DNA of 64,000 bases from Archilochus colubris (Eukaryota > Chordata > Aves > Apodiformes > Trochilidae): positions 156,506,552 to 156,570,551 of the forward strand of contig CM041083.1 of assembly GCA_023079485.1 (NCBI GenBank). The letters run 5' to 3'. Under the pieces are notes generated by a model that was given only the letters and a program-made list of their open reading frames with translations, was not told the DNA's origin and ran no database searches. A program made the position numbers and the translations under genes. This document shows, one piece after another, positions 48,501-60,822 of this stretch (its first letter is position 1; the number at the start of each line of letters is the position of its first letter).

Positions 48501-51500
48501 GATAAGATCAGAGAAGGCTCCAAGTGAAGCAGGAAGACACTGCAAAGGATGTCCCATTGTCATTATTAATAAAGCTTCTGTCTGACTGCAGCACAAGGTA
48601 CAGAGATTGGTATCAGCTCTGTCCCTGGAGGGAAGAGACAATACGGAGCTGTAGTGAGAAGAGAGTAACACACCCATCTGCCATAGTGTACGTGAAAGAT
48701 GAAGCGTCCTTCATGGTTCCATTTGCACAAATGTCACAGGAAAAAATACCATTGCTATCCATTTACAAAAATCTTGCACAATATGTCTGTAATTCTGTAT
48801 GGATTACTGGCACAGACCTTTTGCCCAAACTGTATATACCCCAGGTCAGAAGAGCTCCATTTGTTCCTTGGACCCTAATGCTTGGGCTTGCAACGTGACT
48901 TTGCTAATGAAGGTAGAAATGCTCTTTCACAGAGTCACACAGGTCAATAAATGCTTAATAACTTGCAATCACTTCAGAAAGCATCTACAAATGTATTAAT
49001 GAATGCTGTTATAGAATAAAAGAACAGCAAATAAACCAAACATAGCAAACCTGATGAGAATCTTTTCCTGAATTTCCAAAAAGGGAAGATTGAGTGAAAC
49101 TAAATCAGATGACTAAACCAGTACTGTTTCTGAGAACAAACTTTAATCTAGTCCCAATATGTACAAGCGGAAATGGCTGTTGGTGTAAGCATACATTTTT
49201 TTACACTCTATATAAACAGTGCTGAGAAAGGGACAGGATGTGAGAACACCCATCCTCTGGTGAGTATGCTGACTCATCGTGCTGGGTTTTTTTGCTCTAG
49301 ATCAATAAATCTCAAACTCTCTGGACAAATAAGGAGTCTAGGAAGGAATTTTTAGAGGTGACAGTTTCTTAATCCAATACAGTGCAGATAAAACAGAAAA
49401 ACTCATTGTTTCTTCAGTGATTTCACCAAGGTTATCTATGCTTTATCTATAATATCAGAGAGAGAAGAGATACCTGGTTTAATGGCACTGACTGGCTCAC
49501 ACCCACCTTGCTTGAGTGTCATCATTTCAATGCCACATATGTCTTGGAGAGACATTGTGGGCGTAGTCCATAACAAAGCTAGAGAGTGAGTGAAGGCAAT
49601 CAACAGTTAATTTAGGATATGTCTGTGAAGGGCTGCCTACTCTGAATACAGTATAATAATGATTAAAAATTAGTAGGAACTAATCATTTGCAGTATGTTT
49701 TGTTCACAAATATCGATCAAAAAAATTCATGTTTCAAATGGCCTGATTTATCATTGTCTTCTACACTACCCTATCACAGGGATCTCTGATTCCCTGAAAT
49801 ATAAATAATTATACATAAATACATGCATATACTGAGTTGCAACAAAAAGTTCAGTGTTTTAAGTTTGTCCTCAGACACAATATCTGTTCTTGTGACAGTG
49901 CATGCAAAATATAAGGTATGATGAAAAAAATCAAGAATACCTAAATGGCAGAAACTTTGAAAGGACAATTTAAAAAATGATTATACATATATACACTGTA
50001 GGTACCTCACTCTGCACATTATGATGTGTATTATAGTGTACAGTTTATTTCAGTTTTTCCCTTGCGAGGTTCCTCTCTGCCAATTTGACACCCCCAAATT
50101 TTAATAATTAATAGAAATCATACATGTCAACAGCTTACGTGAGCTCCAAGAAAGAATTACTGTGCTGAAATACTTGAGGAGGATGACAGGGACCATGTCT
50201 CACTGGACAGGATCTAGGAAAACTCTAGTATCTTGTCTTATTTTACTTCCCTATCCTTGTGTCTCCTTCCCCTTAAATTATTCTTATCAATAATTATCTT
50301 GCTTTCACTATGCTTCCAAAGCCCTCATTCTTGCAGTTCCTTTTCCCTACTGTGCTCCCTGATCCTCCTACAGCCAAATCCGTCTCCAAGTCTACCTCAG
50401 CTCCCTGTTCCCTACAGACTATCCCCCAAACAGTACTTTAATCCTCGTATTCTCCACCTTCAGCCTTGAAGTGACCTTCCTAAACCAACCACCACCAGCC
50501 ACCACTTCCCCTTCCCTCTCCTCCTCCGCTTCATTTGCCAGCCAGGCTGAGTGGGTGAGGAGGAGGAGGAGATGAAGGTGGCAGACATCCTGTCTGGCTG
50601 CCTGGAGCCACAGGGATGTGCAACACTGGTGGCAGGGGCTGAAAATCTGCTGAAGACGTGGGAAGCTGGTAACACCCGAGGAAGAAACCCATCCAAAAGG
50701 GAGAGCAGACATGGACGTCATCAATGTAAACCATTTGGCAGACAGGGTATATGCTAAAAATTGAAAAGCAGGGGGAGAAGGCCTGGTCAGCATTCCTGCT
50801 AAATTGTCTTGCACAAAATGCTTGTTAATGTCTACCTAACTCACACTTTATCTAAATCACTACCTGATCTGAACAGTAGCACTTTGTAGCTGCTTTGAAT
50901 TCAGTTTTCTTGACTCCAAGAGAACACAGACTTATGAAGTAAGCATATGTACAGGGTAATACATTGTGGTTAACTTTTTTAATCATTAAAATAATTTTTA
51001 CCTACTTGTCACAGAAAATGTCAATATGTCATTACATCATTTTTATTTAACTGGAATAATGTGCTTAAGAGGACTGAGAGTCTTGTGACATTTATTTATT
51101 ATTCTTTTTGATGGGAGGTGGTTTGAAATTAAATAACTTCCGACAACCTCTCTTTCCTTTTGATTTATTTTATTTGGCAAAGGGTGGGGGGGTGTAAAAG
51201 TGCACGAGTAGATTTTGTTTTGACAGTAAAAACTCTTTCCCCAGATGAGAAAGAAGGATGTTGGGAATTAAGATTAGCCCCACATGTGTGGACAGACCAT
51301 ACAGACATCAAGAATTACTCCATACAGAAAAGTAACATATCAATGACCTAATTTGTTAGCTGGCACCCAGTCAAACCTCAGAGCCACCCAAGGCAGAAAA
51401 AAATCCAACCAGTTCACTGATTCTTAGCCAATCTTGCTTTGTTCTTCTATCATTCAGAGGAAAGACCTTTCAAAAACACATCATTTCCCTGCTACATGTA

Positions 51501-51867
51501 TTCATATTCTTTTTTATATTCATTTGGTTGGATAACAAAGAATGCTATGCTTAGCCATAGCAAAACATTTGTATAGACAAGCTCAGCAGGAGTTTTCATG
51601 TTGTACTGTCAACACTGCACAATGATAGCCCTTTAAAAAATATGAACTTAATGCAGAAAAACGTTCAGACTCTCAGAGCAATTAATATCTGGTGATATCA
51701 ACTGTACTGGGGGTTTAGCATTACATTTCAACATTAATGTCTTGTAAAGCAACCTGATTCTGGGATTGGAGGAGCCTGCTGTGAACAGATACCCATGCAC
51801 ACAAATATATGCATTCAGACAAGAATTTCTACCATTTATAACCTCAGTGTTATGTTTTTGAGATCTG
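45549..51867. other. 6.3 kb unique sequence, no gene seen
   Basis: No transposon or confirmed exon is recognised. A poly-A run lies at about 47190-47208. Open frames include 48524-48898 (+, 124 codons), which has no recognised motif. The segments 46330-46620 and 50530-50760 stand out in composition and are discussed in the findings. Confidence 0.5.
50530..50760. other. GC-richer patch with overlapping open frames
   Basis: About 230 bases are noticeably richer in G and C than the flanks. A (GAG)n run lies at 50559-50570. A + strand frame runs 50551-50757 and - strand frames run 50419-50814, 50460-50696 and 50531-50734. Multiple frames open on both strands are usual in GC-rich, stop-poor DNA and are not evidence for coding by themselves. 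I recognise no protein family in any frame. An exon, an old processed-gene remnant or a conserved non-coding element all remain possible. Confidence 0.2.
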
Positions 51868-52090
51868 CAGAATCACGGAATTTTAGGAGTTGGAAGGGAC
51901 CTCGAAAGATCATTGAGTCCAACCCCCCTTCCAGAGCAGGGTCACCTACAAGGAGGTCCCACAGGGACGTGTCCAGGTGGGCTTTGAATGTCTCCAGGGA
52001 AGGAGACTCCATAAGCTATCTGGAAAGCCTGTTCCAGTGTTCTGTCACATACTTACATACATTAAAGAAATATTCTTGGGCATGTCACAT
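51868..52090 (-). mobile_element. CR1 LINE 3' end
   Basis: The + strand reads CAGAATCACGGAATTTTAGG, then GTTGGAAGGGACCTCGAAAG and CCAACCCCCCTTCCAGAGCA, the same subfamily type as the copy at 28609. GAATGTCTCCAGGGAAGGAG and CTGTTCCAGTGTTCTGTCAC blocks follow in order. It is truncated near 52090 in the ORF2 C-terminal coding region. The + strand frame 51795-52139 that overlaps it is antisense to CR1. Confidence 0.94.
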
Positions 52091-52639
52091 CCCTCCATGT
52101 ACTTCTCCCTGGGCTACTAATTGTATGACACAAGATTAATCCAGTATAATATAGATATAACAAAATTTCTGAAGTGTGAAATCATGAAGAATATGACTTG
52201 CTTGTAACACCTTTTCTAAGCAATGAATTTATTTGTCAATATGCCCTAAGGCTTTTCTGAAATCAAGAAATTCAAAATTCAAATGGGGGATAATATAAAC
52301 AAAAAGACTGTTTAATTAAATTGCAACTATGTCCCATGCAAGAATAAATCAGTTCTTCCACTTGTACAGAAAGTTAGAGATTTGCCATTGACTTCAAAGG
52401 ACCTTCAAGACATGTGCCTAAATACAGCTACATGCTTATTACTGAAGAGAGTTTGAAGAAACAAAAAATTTTTCATAATATTTACTATTCACCATAGAAT
52501 GATGTGTTAGTATGAAACTTTTTCCTGCTGTCACAGATACAAATTAATTTCTGATTAACGACTATATAAAAAAGTGTAAATTAACCATGCATGTTAGATA
52601 ACATCTGAAAAGTTCATTAGAAAAATAAAAGGAATAGTG
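52091..52639. other. Unique AT-rich spacer between CR1 remnants
   Basis: I see no gene or repeat in these 550 bases. Confidence 0.6.
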
Positions 52640-53228
52640 GTCAAAAAAGCAGCTGAACCTCAGACTCCCCCTGGTTTAAAGCCCTCCTAACTAAACTGGA
52701 CAGCCTCTGGCTAAAGGCTCTTTCCCCTTTCTCTGTCAGGTGGATACTATCAGCCCCCAGCAGACCAGGTTTATCTAAATGAGCCTTTTGGTCTAGGCAG
52801 CCAAAGCTTTGACTATGGCACCACTCCTTCAACCCTTTGTTGACTTTTCCAATTCTGTCAGCCCTTTCCTAATCTTTTCCTTTGATTGGGACATTTGATG
52901 GGAACAACGCTACCTGTGCTCCCGAGTCCTTCACTGTTGCTCCCAGCACTCTATAATTATTCCTGACAGTTTTCATGTTATTCTTATCCATACCGTTAGT
53001 GTCCACGTGACATAGTAGGAGGGAGTAATAGTGGAATGTAGGAGTTCAGGCATTCTTTCAGTGGTGTCTTTAATTTGAGCCCATAGTAAATTGCAACCCT
53101 CTCTTGTAAGTGGGTCAGGTCTGCAAATGAGTCCCTCAGTGCTTCTGAGAAGAAAGTTTCCCACTACTATTGCCCATTGTTCTGATGTTGGGTTCAGATC
53201 TGATTTTTCAAAGGGAAAAAGAATCAAT
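52640..53228 (-). pseudogene. CR1 ORF1 esterase remnant, standing alone
   Basis: On the - strand the order matches a CR1 ORF1 esterase domain. Block I reads VVGNFLLRSTEGLICRPDPL (from 53161 downward), where Phe at 53153-53155 replaces the nucleophile Ser of GDS. Block III reads HVDTNG (52992-53009), where the family pattern is Gly-x-Asn-Asp. The C-terminal block V reads DSIHLTEKG (Asp...His at 52740-52751), followed by the ORF1 end RRALN. Frame changes separate the three blocks. Neither the ORF1 N-terminus nor ORF2 is found beside it, although a CR1 3' end of the same orientation lies 550 bases away and could be part of the same deleted element. Confidence 0.88.
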
Positions 53229-53239
53229 ACCTAGGTAGA

Positions 53240-53322
53240 AATTAAAAACAAAACAAAACGAAACCAAGAAAAATCAACAAACCCAATTAACAAAAAAAGA
53301 CAACCAACAAACCAAACACAAA
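53240..53322. repeat. A/C-rich low-complexity patch
   Basis: AAAAC, CCAAA and CAACAAAC units occur without G-rich sequence. It immediately adjoins the upstream side of the CR1 ORF1 remnant. Confidence 0.7.
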
Positions 53323-55641
53323 GATGTTCATTTGAATAAAACAGTAGGTTATGGATGTTTGGAACCTGTGCTGGCTGGTTGAAATAAACTGTGAGGCAGA
53401 TGGGGATTTGGACAGGCTAAGTTTTGATGCTGACATTTGAAGAGGTGAAGTTACTGAGAAATAGAATTACCATGATAGATTTTGTAGCTTTTACTAGAAA
53501 AGCTTCATAAGACTTCAGGCCAATACAAACCCAACATCTATACTGGTAAATAAAAGAGGGCCAGAGTCCGAAACAAAATGTGACACTGTTTTTGGAGGTG
53601 GTCCCTGGAACAAATTATCCCCAGCACTGTGCCATGTATTGACTCAGAAACAGTTGTTGGAGAGATCCTCACAGAGCTTGGGACCAAGCCAGCAAATAAA
53701 CAGTGCCTACAATGAAGGATCCAAAACTAGACTTCTCTCCCTTGCCCCCTTTTATTTAGCACACAATGACAATTTGGGCCTTTGACCTAAACTTTGCCAA
53801 CACTGGGAGGCTATTTTAATACCATATCATCAACAGCATAGATACAGTGTAGTCAGATGAAGGATTTCTTTAAGGTTCCAGAGCCTAGAAGTCAAGGCTA
53901 TGTTATAGACAGCTTTGATTGTCTATTTTGGCCTGTGTGACACAGCAAATGATGTGGTATGGCTCCACACTTTAAGCCAAGCTTTCCTAAAGCTTCCTAG
54001 CCAAGCCTGATGAGTGTAAATTGCCCACTTTAACTGGACAAGCAAGCTCCACATTTGCCTATTTTAGTTTTGAAAAAGTTCCCCCGACCACATTAGCAAA
54101 GTATTTGAGGACATTTATAGACGTATAATTAGGCAGACACTCATTTCCTTCCTCTTTTCCTGCTTCTCCTATTGCTCACTCCAGCAAAACAAAGAAACTA
54201 TTTTTACAATGATTTTGTATTTGTAACAGGCAGAACCAAGGAAATTTTCCTAATGTTCTCCATATATAGGCCTTAAACCAAAACATGCTTATTCCTGTTG
54301 ATTTCAGGATCTTTTCATACCTAGGTCTTTAATCTTGCATCACTGGCATGATGCCCTGGGGTATGGATCCACAACCCTGTGTAGGATGTAGGGCTTCTGT
54401 TAGATAGAAGAGTTTTCCTGAGGTGAAGATTTAAAGTGGAGGCTTTGTCACAACTCCTTGTTGCTGAGAGCTCCATCTTGTGCAACACAAAGACACTGGT
54501 TTTGAAACAACGCCATAGGAACAGCTTCTTGTGCCAGATACTACATTTATTCAGGGTTACTTGAGCAGAAGTAATGAGAAGCATTAAAGCAATGTTTACA
54601 TAATGAAATGTAATATCAATCATACTGTATACATGAGTGATAAGAGTGGGGATGGAGTTGTTTTTGACAAAACAGCTTTCTTCTTGAAAATGGAAAATTA
54701 CTAGCAGACTGCAAATTACTCCTCTGTTTCTGATATTATTTTTCTCCAAGTGTTAATAGGTTTGACTGTAGTTCATTTTGACAAAATGGCAATTTTTTCT
54801 TCTAAAATGTTTGCAGTACTGTTTTCTGTAACTATTACTCAGTCGCCTTGCATTAGTCACTGGTAAAATGTACATGGATATTTAAAAGATAAGGAAAAAA
54901 CTTGAGAAAATATAAAGTCAAGTCATCCACAGAGCAGAGTATCAACAGCAGTGAACTATCCAAGGATAACAAAATTAAACAGTACCTTTAGAAAACTGTA
55001 CTCTGATTAAGTCTCTATACAGAGAACCAGGCTGAACACCTTTGCCTCTTTCAGGAACCTGCTCTGCCAGAAAATGGGCTCAGACCTCGTTGAAACAAAA
55101 TGCTCTTAATCCACATCAGGATTTCTGGTGAGGAGTTCTTGTCTGAATGGAGCCACTCTTGGTAGACTCTCATTAAAGGAGGTGGAGGGCAAAAAGCAGA
55201 GTTCAGAGCTCATCTGACCTACATGCTCTTTCTACAGATGACCCCATATCCCACATATGTAAAGTGCTACATCATGGATCCCAAACCTGCTTCCTAAAAA
55301 ATGTACACTGAGGCTTGACCTGGTGAGATGTTCCTCTATATTATATTTGATGGTACCTCAGCCATACAGAGAATAAAAGCCAGGCAATTTATACGTGGGC
55401 ATAAGAAGGGAGGCAGAGAGGACTGGACCTTTCTTAGTGGGAGTCAGGAAGAGGCTTCTCCTTTCCCTTTACCCAGGGGGCATAAAGCAGCTCATGTAGC
55501 TCTCAGGACATTGATAAGGAGGAGACACCAGATGGCTCTGGAATAATAATAACTGGTGGGTTGTGGGTTTTTCCTGATTAAGCATCTTACTTTTCCTTTT
55601 ACTGACCAAAGAAAACCTGTTGGTTCCTCACAGATGCAGAG

Positions 55642-55680
55642 AAGGCCATCCAGTGATCTGTTCTCAAACTGGATGGCCTT
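55642..55680. repeat. Perfect 13-bp inverted repeat
   Basis: The left arm AAGGCCATCCAGT (55642-55654) and right arm ACTGGATGGCCTT (55668-55680) are exact reverse complements, separated by a 13-base loop. It is GC-richer than the surroundings. It could form a stable hairpin in RNA or DNA, but the stem is short for a microRNA precursor and no mature form can be inferred. Confidence 0.85.
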
Positions 55681-56743
55681 ACCTCTCCCACAAGACTGTA
55701 TTCCTTGTTCAATACAAGTATTTCAAAACAAAGTAGAATGATGCCTGTTATATGGATTACAGACACTTAACTGAGCATATTTATCTTTTCCTTTATCTTG
55801 GTTACCCATGGCTATAATGAATCTACTGGCATTTGGCAGCAAAATCTGCCCAGTCTCTGGCCAACCTTCCTACATGCTGAAGTGGGAAGATGGGTCCCAC
55901 AGTATGCTGTTTTGTTAGCAAAATATCTGGGTACTTTTCCCCCAGCTTTCCTATTCTCATACCTTAGCTAGAATCACCTCATTCTTGTGGTAGCATATGG
56001 CAAATCAGAGTAGAAAACCTGGTGGTGATGGGAATCATTAGCTACAGGAGAGACACAAACAAAGTAGCAGCCCTTAAAGAAGGAATGTAAAGGGCTGTGA
56101 CACTGCAAAACAGCCTGAAGAACAGGAAGAAACAGCTGCTCAAAAATATGTCTCTGACCCTTCCATGACAAACCCTGTAGGGAATAAATGTGCTCTATGA
56201 ATGATGAGGAAAGAGCCAAATGAAGTGCAAACTGGAGAGGCATCCTGAAGCAGGGACTGGACAAAGAGTAAGAGGAGAAACTACCAAAAAAAGCATGAGG
56301 CAACTGAGACTCCCCATACTAAAGAGGGGAAAAGTAAAGCTCAGTGTCAAGGAAGAGTCCTAAAAGAGGCCACAGGAAAAACGGGAAATATGTATGGAAA
56401 CAGGGCTAACAGCTGCAATGGGTGTGTTATTCTTTTGATATGAATAAAATGGTTCCAAACACCTATGACCACTGCACAAGCTCTGAAAGAGACCTGTCAG
56501 AAAGCCAGAAAGGATGAGCCATCCAAGCCAACTACTTTGCATACAAGGAAAGTAGTTAAAAGATTATATAAGGAAAAGATGATAGAGAGCCAGAACGAAA
56601 ACTGCTGTCATAACAAAGGTGTTGCTAGATTTACTGAGTACTGCTCCGGAATTTCTAATCATCATATTCCCTTTAGGAACAAATTGCACCAATGAAGTAC
56701 ATTTATATAATATATAGGTGACTGCTTCTTCAGACAGTAAGGA

Positions 56744-56806
56744 GAAAAAAACAAACAAAACAAAAAAAAGAAAAAAAAAAAAAAAAGAGAGAGAGAGAGA
56801 GCGAGA
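56744..56806. repeat. A-rich tract joined to (GA)n
   Basis: AAAC and AAAG units and a long A run pass into about eight GA units ending near GCGAG. The strand complement yields a Phe/Ser-rich frame by composition only. Confidence 0.9.
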
Positions 56807-57483
56807 ATTGTAATTGTGCAGATAAGTAGCTTGCAGAAAAATTTGGCATGCCAAGCATGGGTGAAGAAAATAAAATGCTAATACTGGAAGGCAACCAAGA
56901 GAAGATCAGATAGGGTAGTTTGGAGGGTTTTGAATGCACAGATCACTGGAATGCCTCCTGCAGCCGGAGCCAACTGTTTGGATTACACCGTCTCCACTTC
57001 TATGCAGACAGGTTGCCAGCCTCCTGGGGTCAGAACTGGCAGGGCCTGTTAGGCAGGCTGTGAACCTTCAGGAGAAGGAGGGAAAGGGAAAGCTTTTACT
57101 TAATTTGAATAATCCGGCTTGTACTTCCAACACACAAATTAAGGGAGAAACTCAAATTGTTCTGAAGCGAAAGATGAAGGATAACAAGAATATAATGCCT
57201 GACGCAAATGTGTGGGGAAACAAGCAACAACTGGAAGGTGCTGTACTAAATAAAGGAGATTACGATCTGGAAAGACTAACTGAAAGTTAGTGGGATAATT
57301 CCTGTGTGTTGAAAAGACAGGATGCAGTATGCATGGGAAAGGCAGAGTGGAGAAAATCGATAGGTGAAGAGAATGTTGCATATAATGCTTTCAAAGCACA
57401 TTTGCTGTAATTTTGACAGTGACAATATTGAAATGGAAAAATAAAAACAGTCTTGGATAAGCATAAAAGAATTTAAAACAAAG

Positions 57484-57513
57484 GAAAAAAAAAAAACCAA
57501 ACAAAAAAACAAA
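57484..57513. repeat. Poly-A / CAAA patch
   Basis: About 13 A residues are followed by CCAAAC and CAAAAAAAC units. Confidence 0.8.
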
Positions 57514-59687
57514 ACTCTACTATAGTAATAATAGCATGCATTTCCTTTAGGCCACCACCACCCTGAAACAGAGGAGCCAGGAAAGGCACAAACCACTTCT
57601 CCAAGTGTCTTTTAGTTGATCAGGTCTTGAGACAGAGTGTAGAGATGCAAAGATATCAGTCTCATACAGTGAATTTCAAAGAATAAAGATGATGATTTGA
57701 GACTAAGCTTCAGCTTTTGGAAGGGGGCATGGAAATCATGGAACCAGAGTAGATGAGTCCACTGGAGCAAGCAATAGGCAAAGCAATGATCAGGGTGTCT
57801 TCACAACAGCTATTCAGAGTTCAAAGTACATATACAGGAAGGAGTGGCAGGAAAAGAATCCAAAGATTCAGTCTGAAATCTGAATAGGTTCAAAAGGGAA
57901 AAGGAGAATAACAGAACTTTTATAGCTACAGAAGAGAGAAAAGAGGTAGAGAGATAAAGAGACAGTATTAATGAAAGAAAAAGGGAAGAGGTTGAACTTT
58001 AAGATAGAACAATAAAACAAGACACCAACCTGAATTGTGTATCTAATTTATTGTCTTTTTTTCATTAAATTATAAAAAATTAGAGCCAGTGACTCCAGAA
58101 TTTCCCTCAACTGTTAGGAACAGGTCCAGAAAAGGACCCTTTTGAGGAACATTAATGTACTTTTGAGATATTCAGGAATCAAGAGTAATCAAAAGATCTG
58201 TCCTTGGCATAGTGTGTTGGAAATTTGGGGTGTGGTTCATGTGATCTATCTTAGGTAACGAAGGCTCCAATATCTTTGAGCTAGTCCCTCTAGGTTTTTC
58301 ATGATTAACAAAAAATAACAGGAAATTAACCTCTGCATAATAATGTTGGCTCCTGGAATAAGGTCAGACACATCATCTCCAGATATACTTGCTTTTCTCC
58401 TGTGAGTATAAAAAGCAACCCAGTTTAGATTTAGATAGTTCACTTATACATGCTTCAAGTTAGATGAGACAAATCCTACCCTTGCTTTTCTCATATTAGG
58501 AAATCTAGGAGGCTGAATGAATGTGTGTAGATTATTTACAAAATTTATTTCAAAATAAAAGAAAATTCAGAAGTTCAAATGACCATTTTTTAACTCTGCT
58601 TTTTGTGCATGGTAGAAATAGGGTATCATCTTTATTCTACAAATATTTGTATTAGGTCTTGACAGTGTAGCCTCTTCATTTGCTATTCAAACTTGTGCTG
58701 AGTTCTGGTCTAATCCTACTCTGCCGAAACCCCATGGTAAACACTGAATATAAGATTTCCTTACCCAGAAAAGTACAAATACACCTTGATAAACATAAGT
58801 GTGAAAAACCTTCCCTCTTTGAAGTTCATGCCAAAATTCCCATGCACTTCAGGGTGACTAAGATTTCACCAGGAAGGTGCACAGAATTATGGGGGGCTGT
58901 TTAAGAATCCACACGGAAGAAAAAGGACAATATTAACAAAGATCAGTGTTAGGCTCACTACTAGGAAAACACTCAGTACTGAGTTTTAATAACCTCTGAA
59001 ATAATGTCTTATTTGAAATGTGAAATGTTGACTGGTTAAGCTAAGAGTAAAAAAAAAAAAAAAGCTGAGGAAAGGGAACAAGAGGCATCATCAATGTCTC
59101 ATCTTTCCAAAGAAAAAGGATAAAATGGAAAAAAGTGTATTCCTATTTGCTTTCAGAAGTTTTAGATTGTACATGTTGGAGGAGATGTGAGCTAGCAAAG
59201 GCATTTTACAGTAGGAGCAAAGGCAATGACTAGGAGAGCTTTAGCACCTTGAATGGCATCTCTCTGGGAACATGAGGGAGCCACCACCATGAATGAACAC
59301 GCAGTGCACATTCACTGGAAGACATAACCACTGCTGACACACCTGCACCCTGGTGGGCCTTGTCATCTCCAAAATGGAGCACAAAAAGTGCTTCTTGGCC
59401 AGAAGATGAAGAAATGTGCAGTAGAGCTGTGTCTTGGGTGTCCTGAGACTGTATTGCATGTGTGTGTCATATTTTCTTCTGGTGCCAAACAAATCTGGTT
59501 TATCTTCTTGATAATTGTTCTAATGAAAAGGACAGCTTCATCCATCTGTCAGCAGATCTGATAGGAACAGTGGCTTCACTGAATTGTTTGGAAACCCAGA
59601 CTAAAGTTACCAGTTTTAATTTAATGCACCTTGCTCCATTTGAAAATGTGCTTAGTAAAACACTCTGCATTACTCAATACAATACCA

Positions 59688-59715
59688 AAAAAAAAAAAAA
59701 CAAAAAAAACCACAA
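59688..59715. repeat. Poly-A / CAAA patch
   Basis: A 14-base A run is followed by CAAAAAAAACC, similar to the other A/C-rich patches. Confidence 0.8.
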
Positions 59716-60654
59716 ACTAAACAGGTTTTGAGGTTTGTAAATTCTATTTTTTTAAGTGAAAGACTTTTGCTAGATAAATACAGTACAAAAAACACAGTGT
59801 TCACCTTGCAACTAAGGAAGTACATGTATGTTGAATACTGTTCACTAGTAACCAGTAATTGAAAATTAACCATTCCTCTATGGATGAAGAAAGACGATGA
59901 AAGTCCACCTCTATTTTGTTTATTAAAATTCCCCTGTGACAATTGTATATATCATTAGTGGTGCAAACCTATGGGAAACAGAAAAAATATAAAATTAAAC
60001 TTTTTTGATAATGCATATACTTTTATATCTGTGCTTACAATTATGAGTAGAACATCCTCTTCCTTCCTAATACACTGAAAATGCCCTTTCTATTCCTTTG
60101 CCTCTTTATTTTTGCAGTGACAGTAACCATTAAAGTCTATTTATGGCACCAATTTTCTCAGTGCTATAGTTGCATCAGTAAGAGGAAAGCCCACTTAAAA
60201 CACTGGAAAAAGAAAAGAACGAGAGGGTCTTCCCACTCATACATAGGTACTGGACTTCTTTACAGTCATGCAAGACCTTAACCTCTACAGCTATGACACC
60301 CACAGCTATGTACACCTACATATCACCTGATAGCAGCAAGAGGAAGAAAGAACATCAGGACAAGGATGTCTAAACTACAATACATTTGTAAACAAGTCAT
60401 AATCAGTAGTATGAAGTAACACCCAGGAAAAGTCAAATAAGCTGAAAATCAATGAATGGAACCTGTGCTGTGCTCTAAATGGTGCAGAAACCCAACAGAA
60501 AAAGTAGTATTTAAATATATGGTTAAAAGTTGTAGCATAAAGGGAGTGTTAAGGTTGTGAAAAAATTAAAGCTTCTTAACTCTGGCAAGCACAATTTTTA
60601 GTCCTTGCAGATTTTAACACCAGGGTCCCTTTGTTGGGTTTGGTTTCTTAGTTG

Positions 60655-60822
60655 GCTTATTTTTGTGTGTATATGTGTGTGGGGTTTTTTTGTTGTTTGT
60701 TTGTTGCTTGGTTTTTTGGTTGTTGTTTTTTTTTGGTTGTTGTTTGTTTTTTTGTTTGGTTTGGTTTCTTGTAGTTCTAGGGATTTGAGTTTCTTCGGAT
60801 TTTTTTTTTTTTTTTTTTTTCT
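60655..60822. repeat. T/G-rich low-complexity tract
   Basis: TTTG, GTTTG and TTGTTG units fill about 125 bases. After a short break, a poly-T run of 22 bases follows (about 60800-60821). It is the complement of the A/C-rich patches seen elsewhere. Open frames on both strands here are compositional. Confidence 0.9.

Noticed and set aside
48524..48898. 124-codon + strand frame as a gene
   Set aside because: No motif recognised and no exon context; length is within what chance gives in 64 kb.
52973..53227. Host SGNH esterase gene
   Set aside because: The GNFLLRSTEG / HVDTNG / DSIHLTEKG blocks and the RRALN end match CR1 ORF1 rather than a host enzyme, and the frame is broken.
54321..54749. 142-codon - strand frame as a gene
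   Set aside because: No domain, no recognisable family, codon use like the AT-rich background, and no exon-like flanking signals.
56934..57290. 118-codon + strand frame as a gene
   Set aside because: No recognisable domain; polar, low-information sequence, with nothing in the context supporting a gene.
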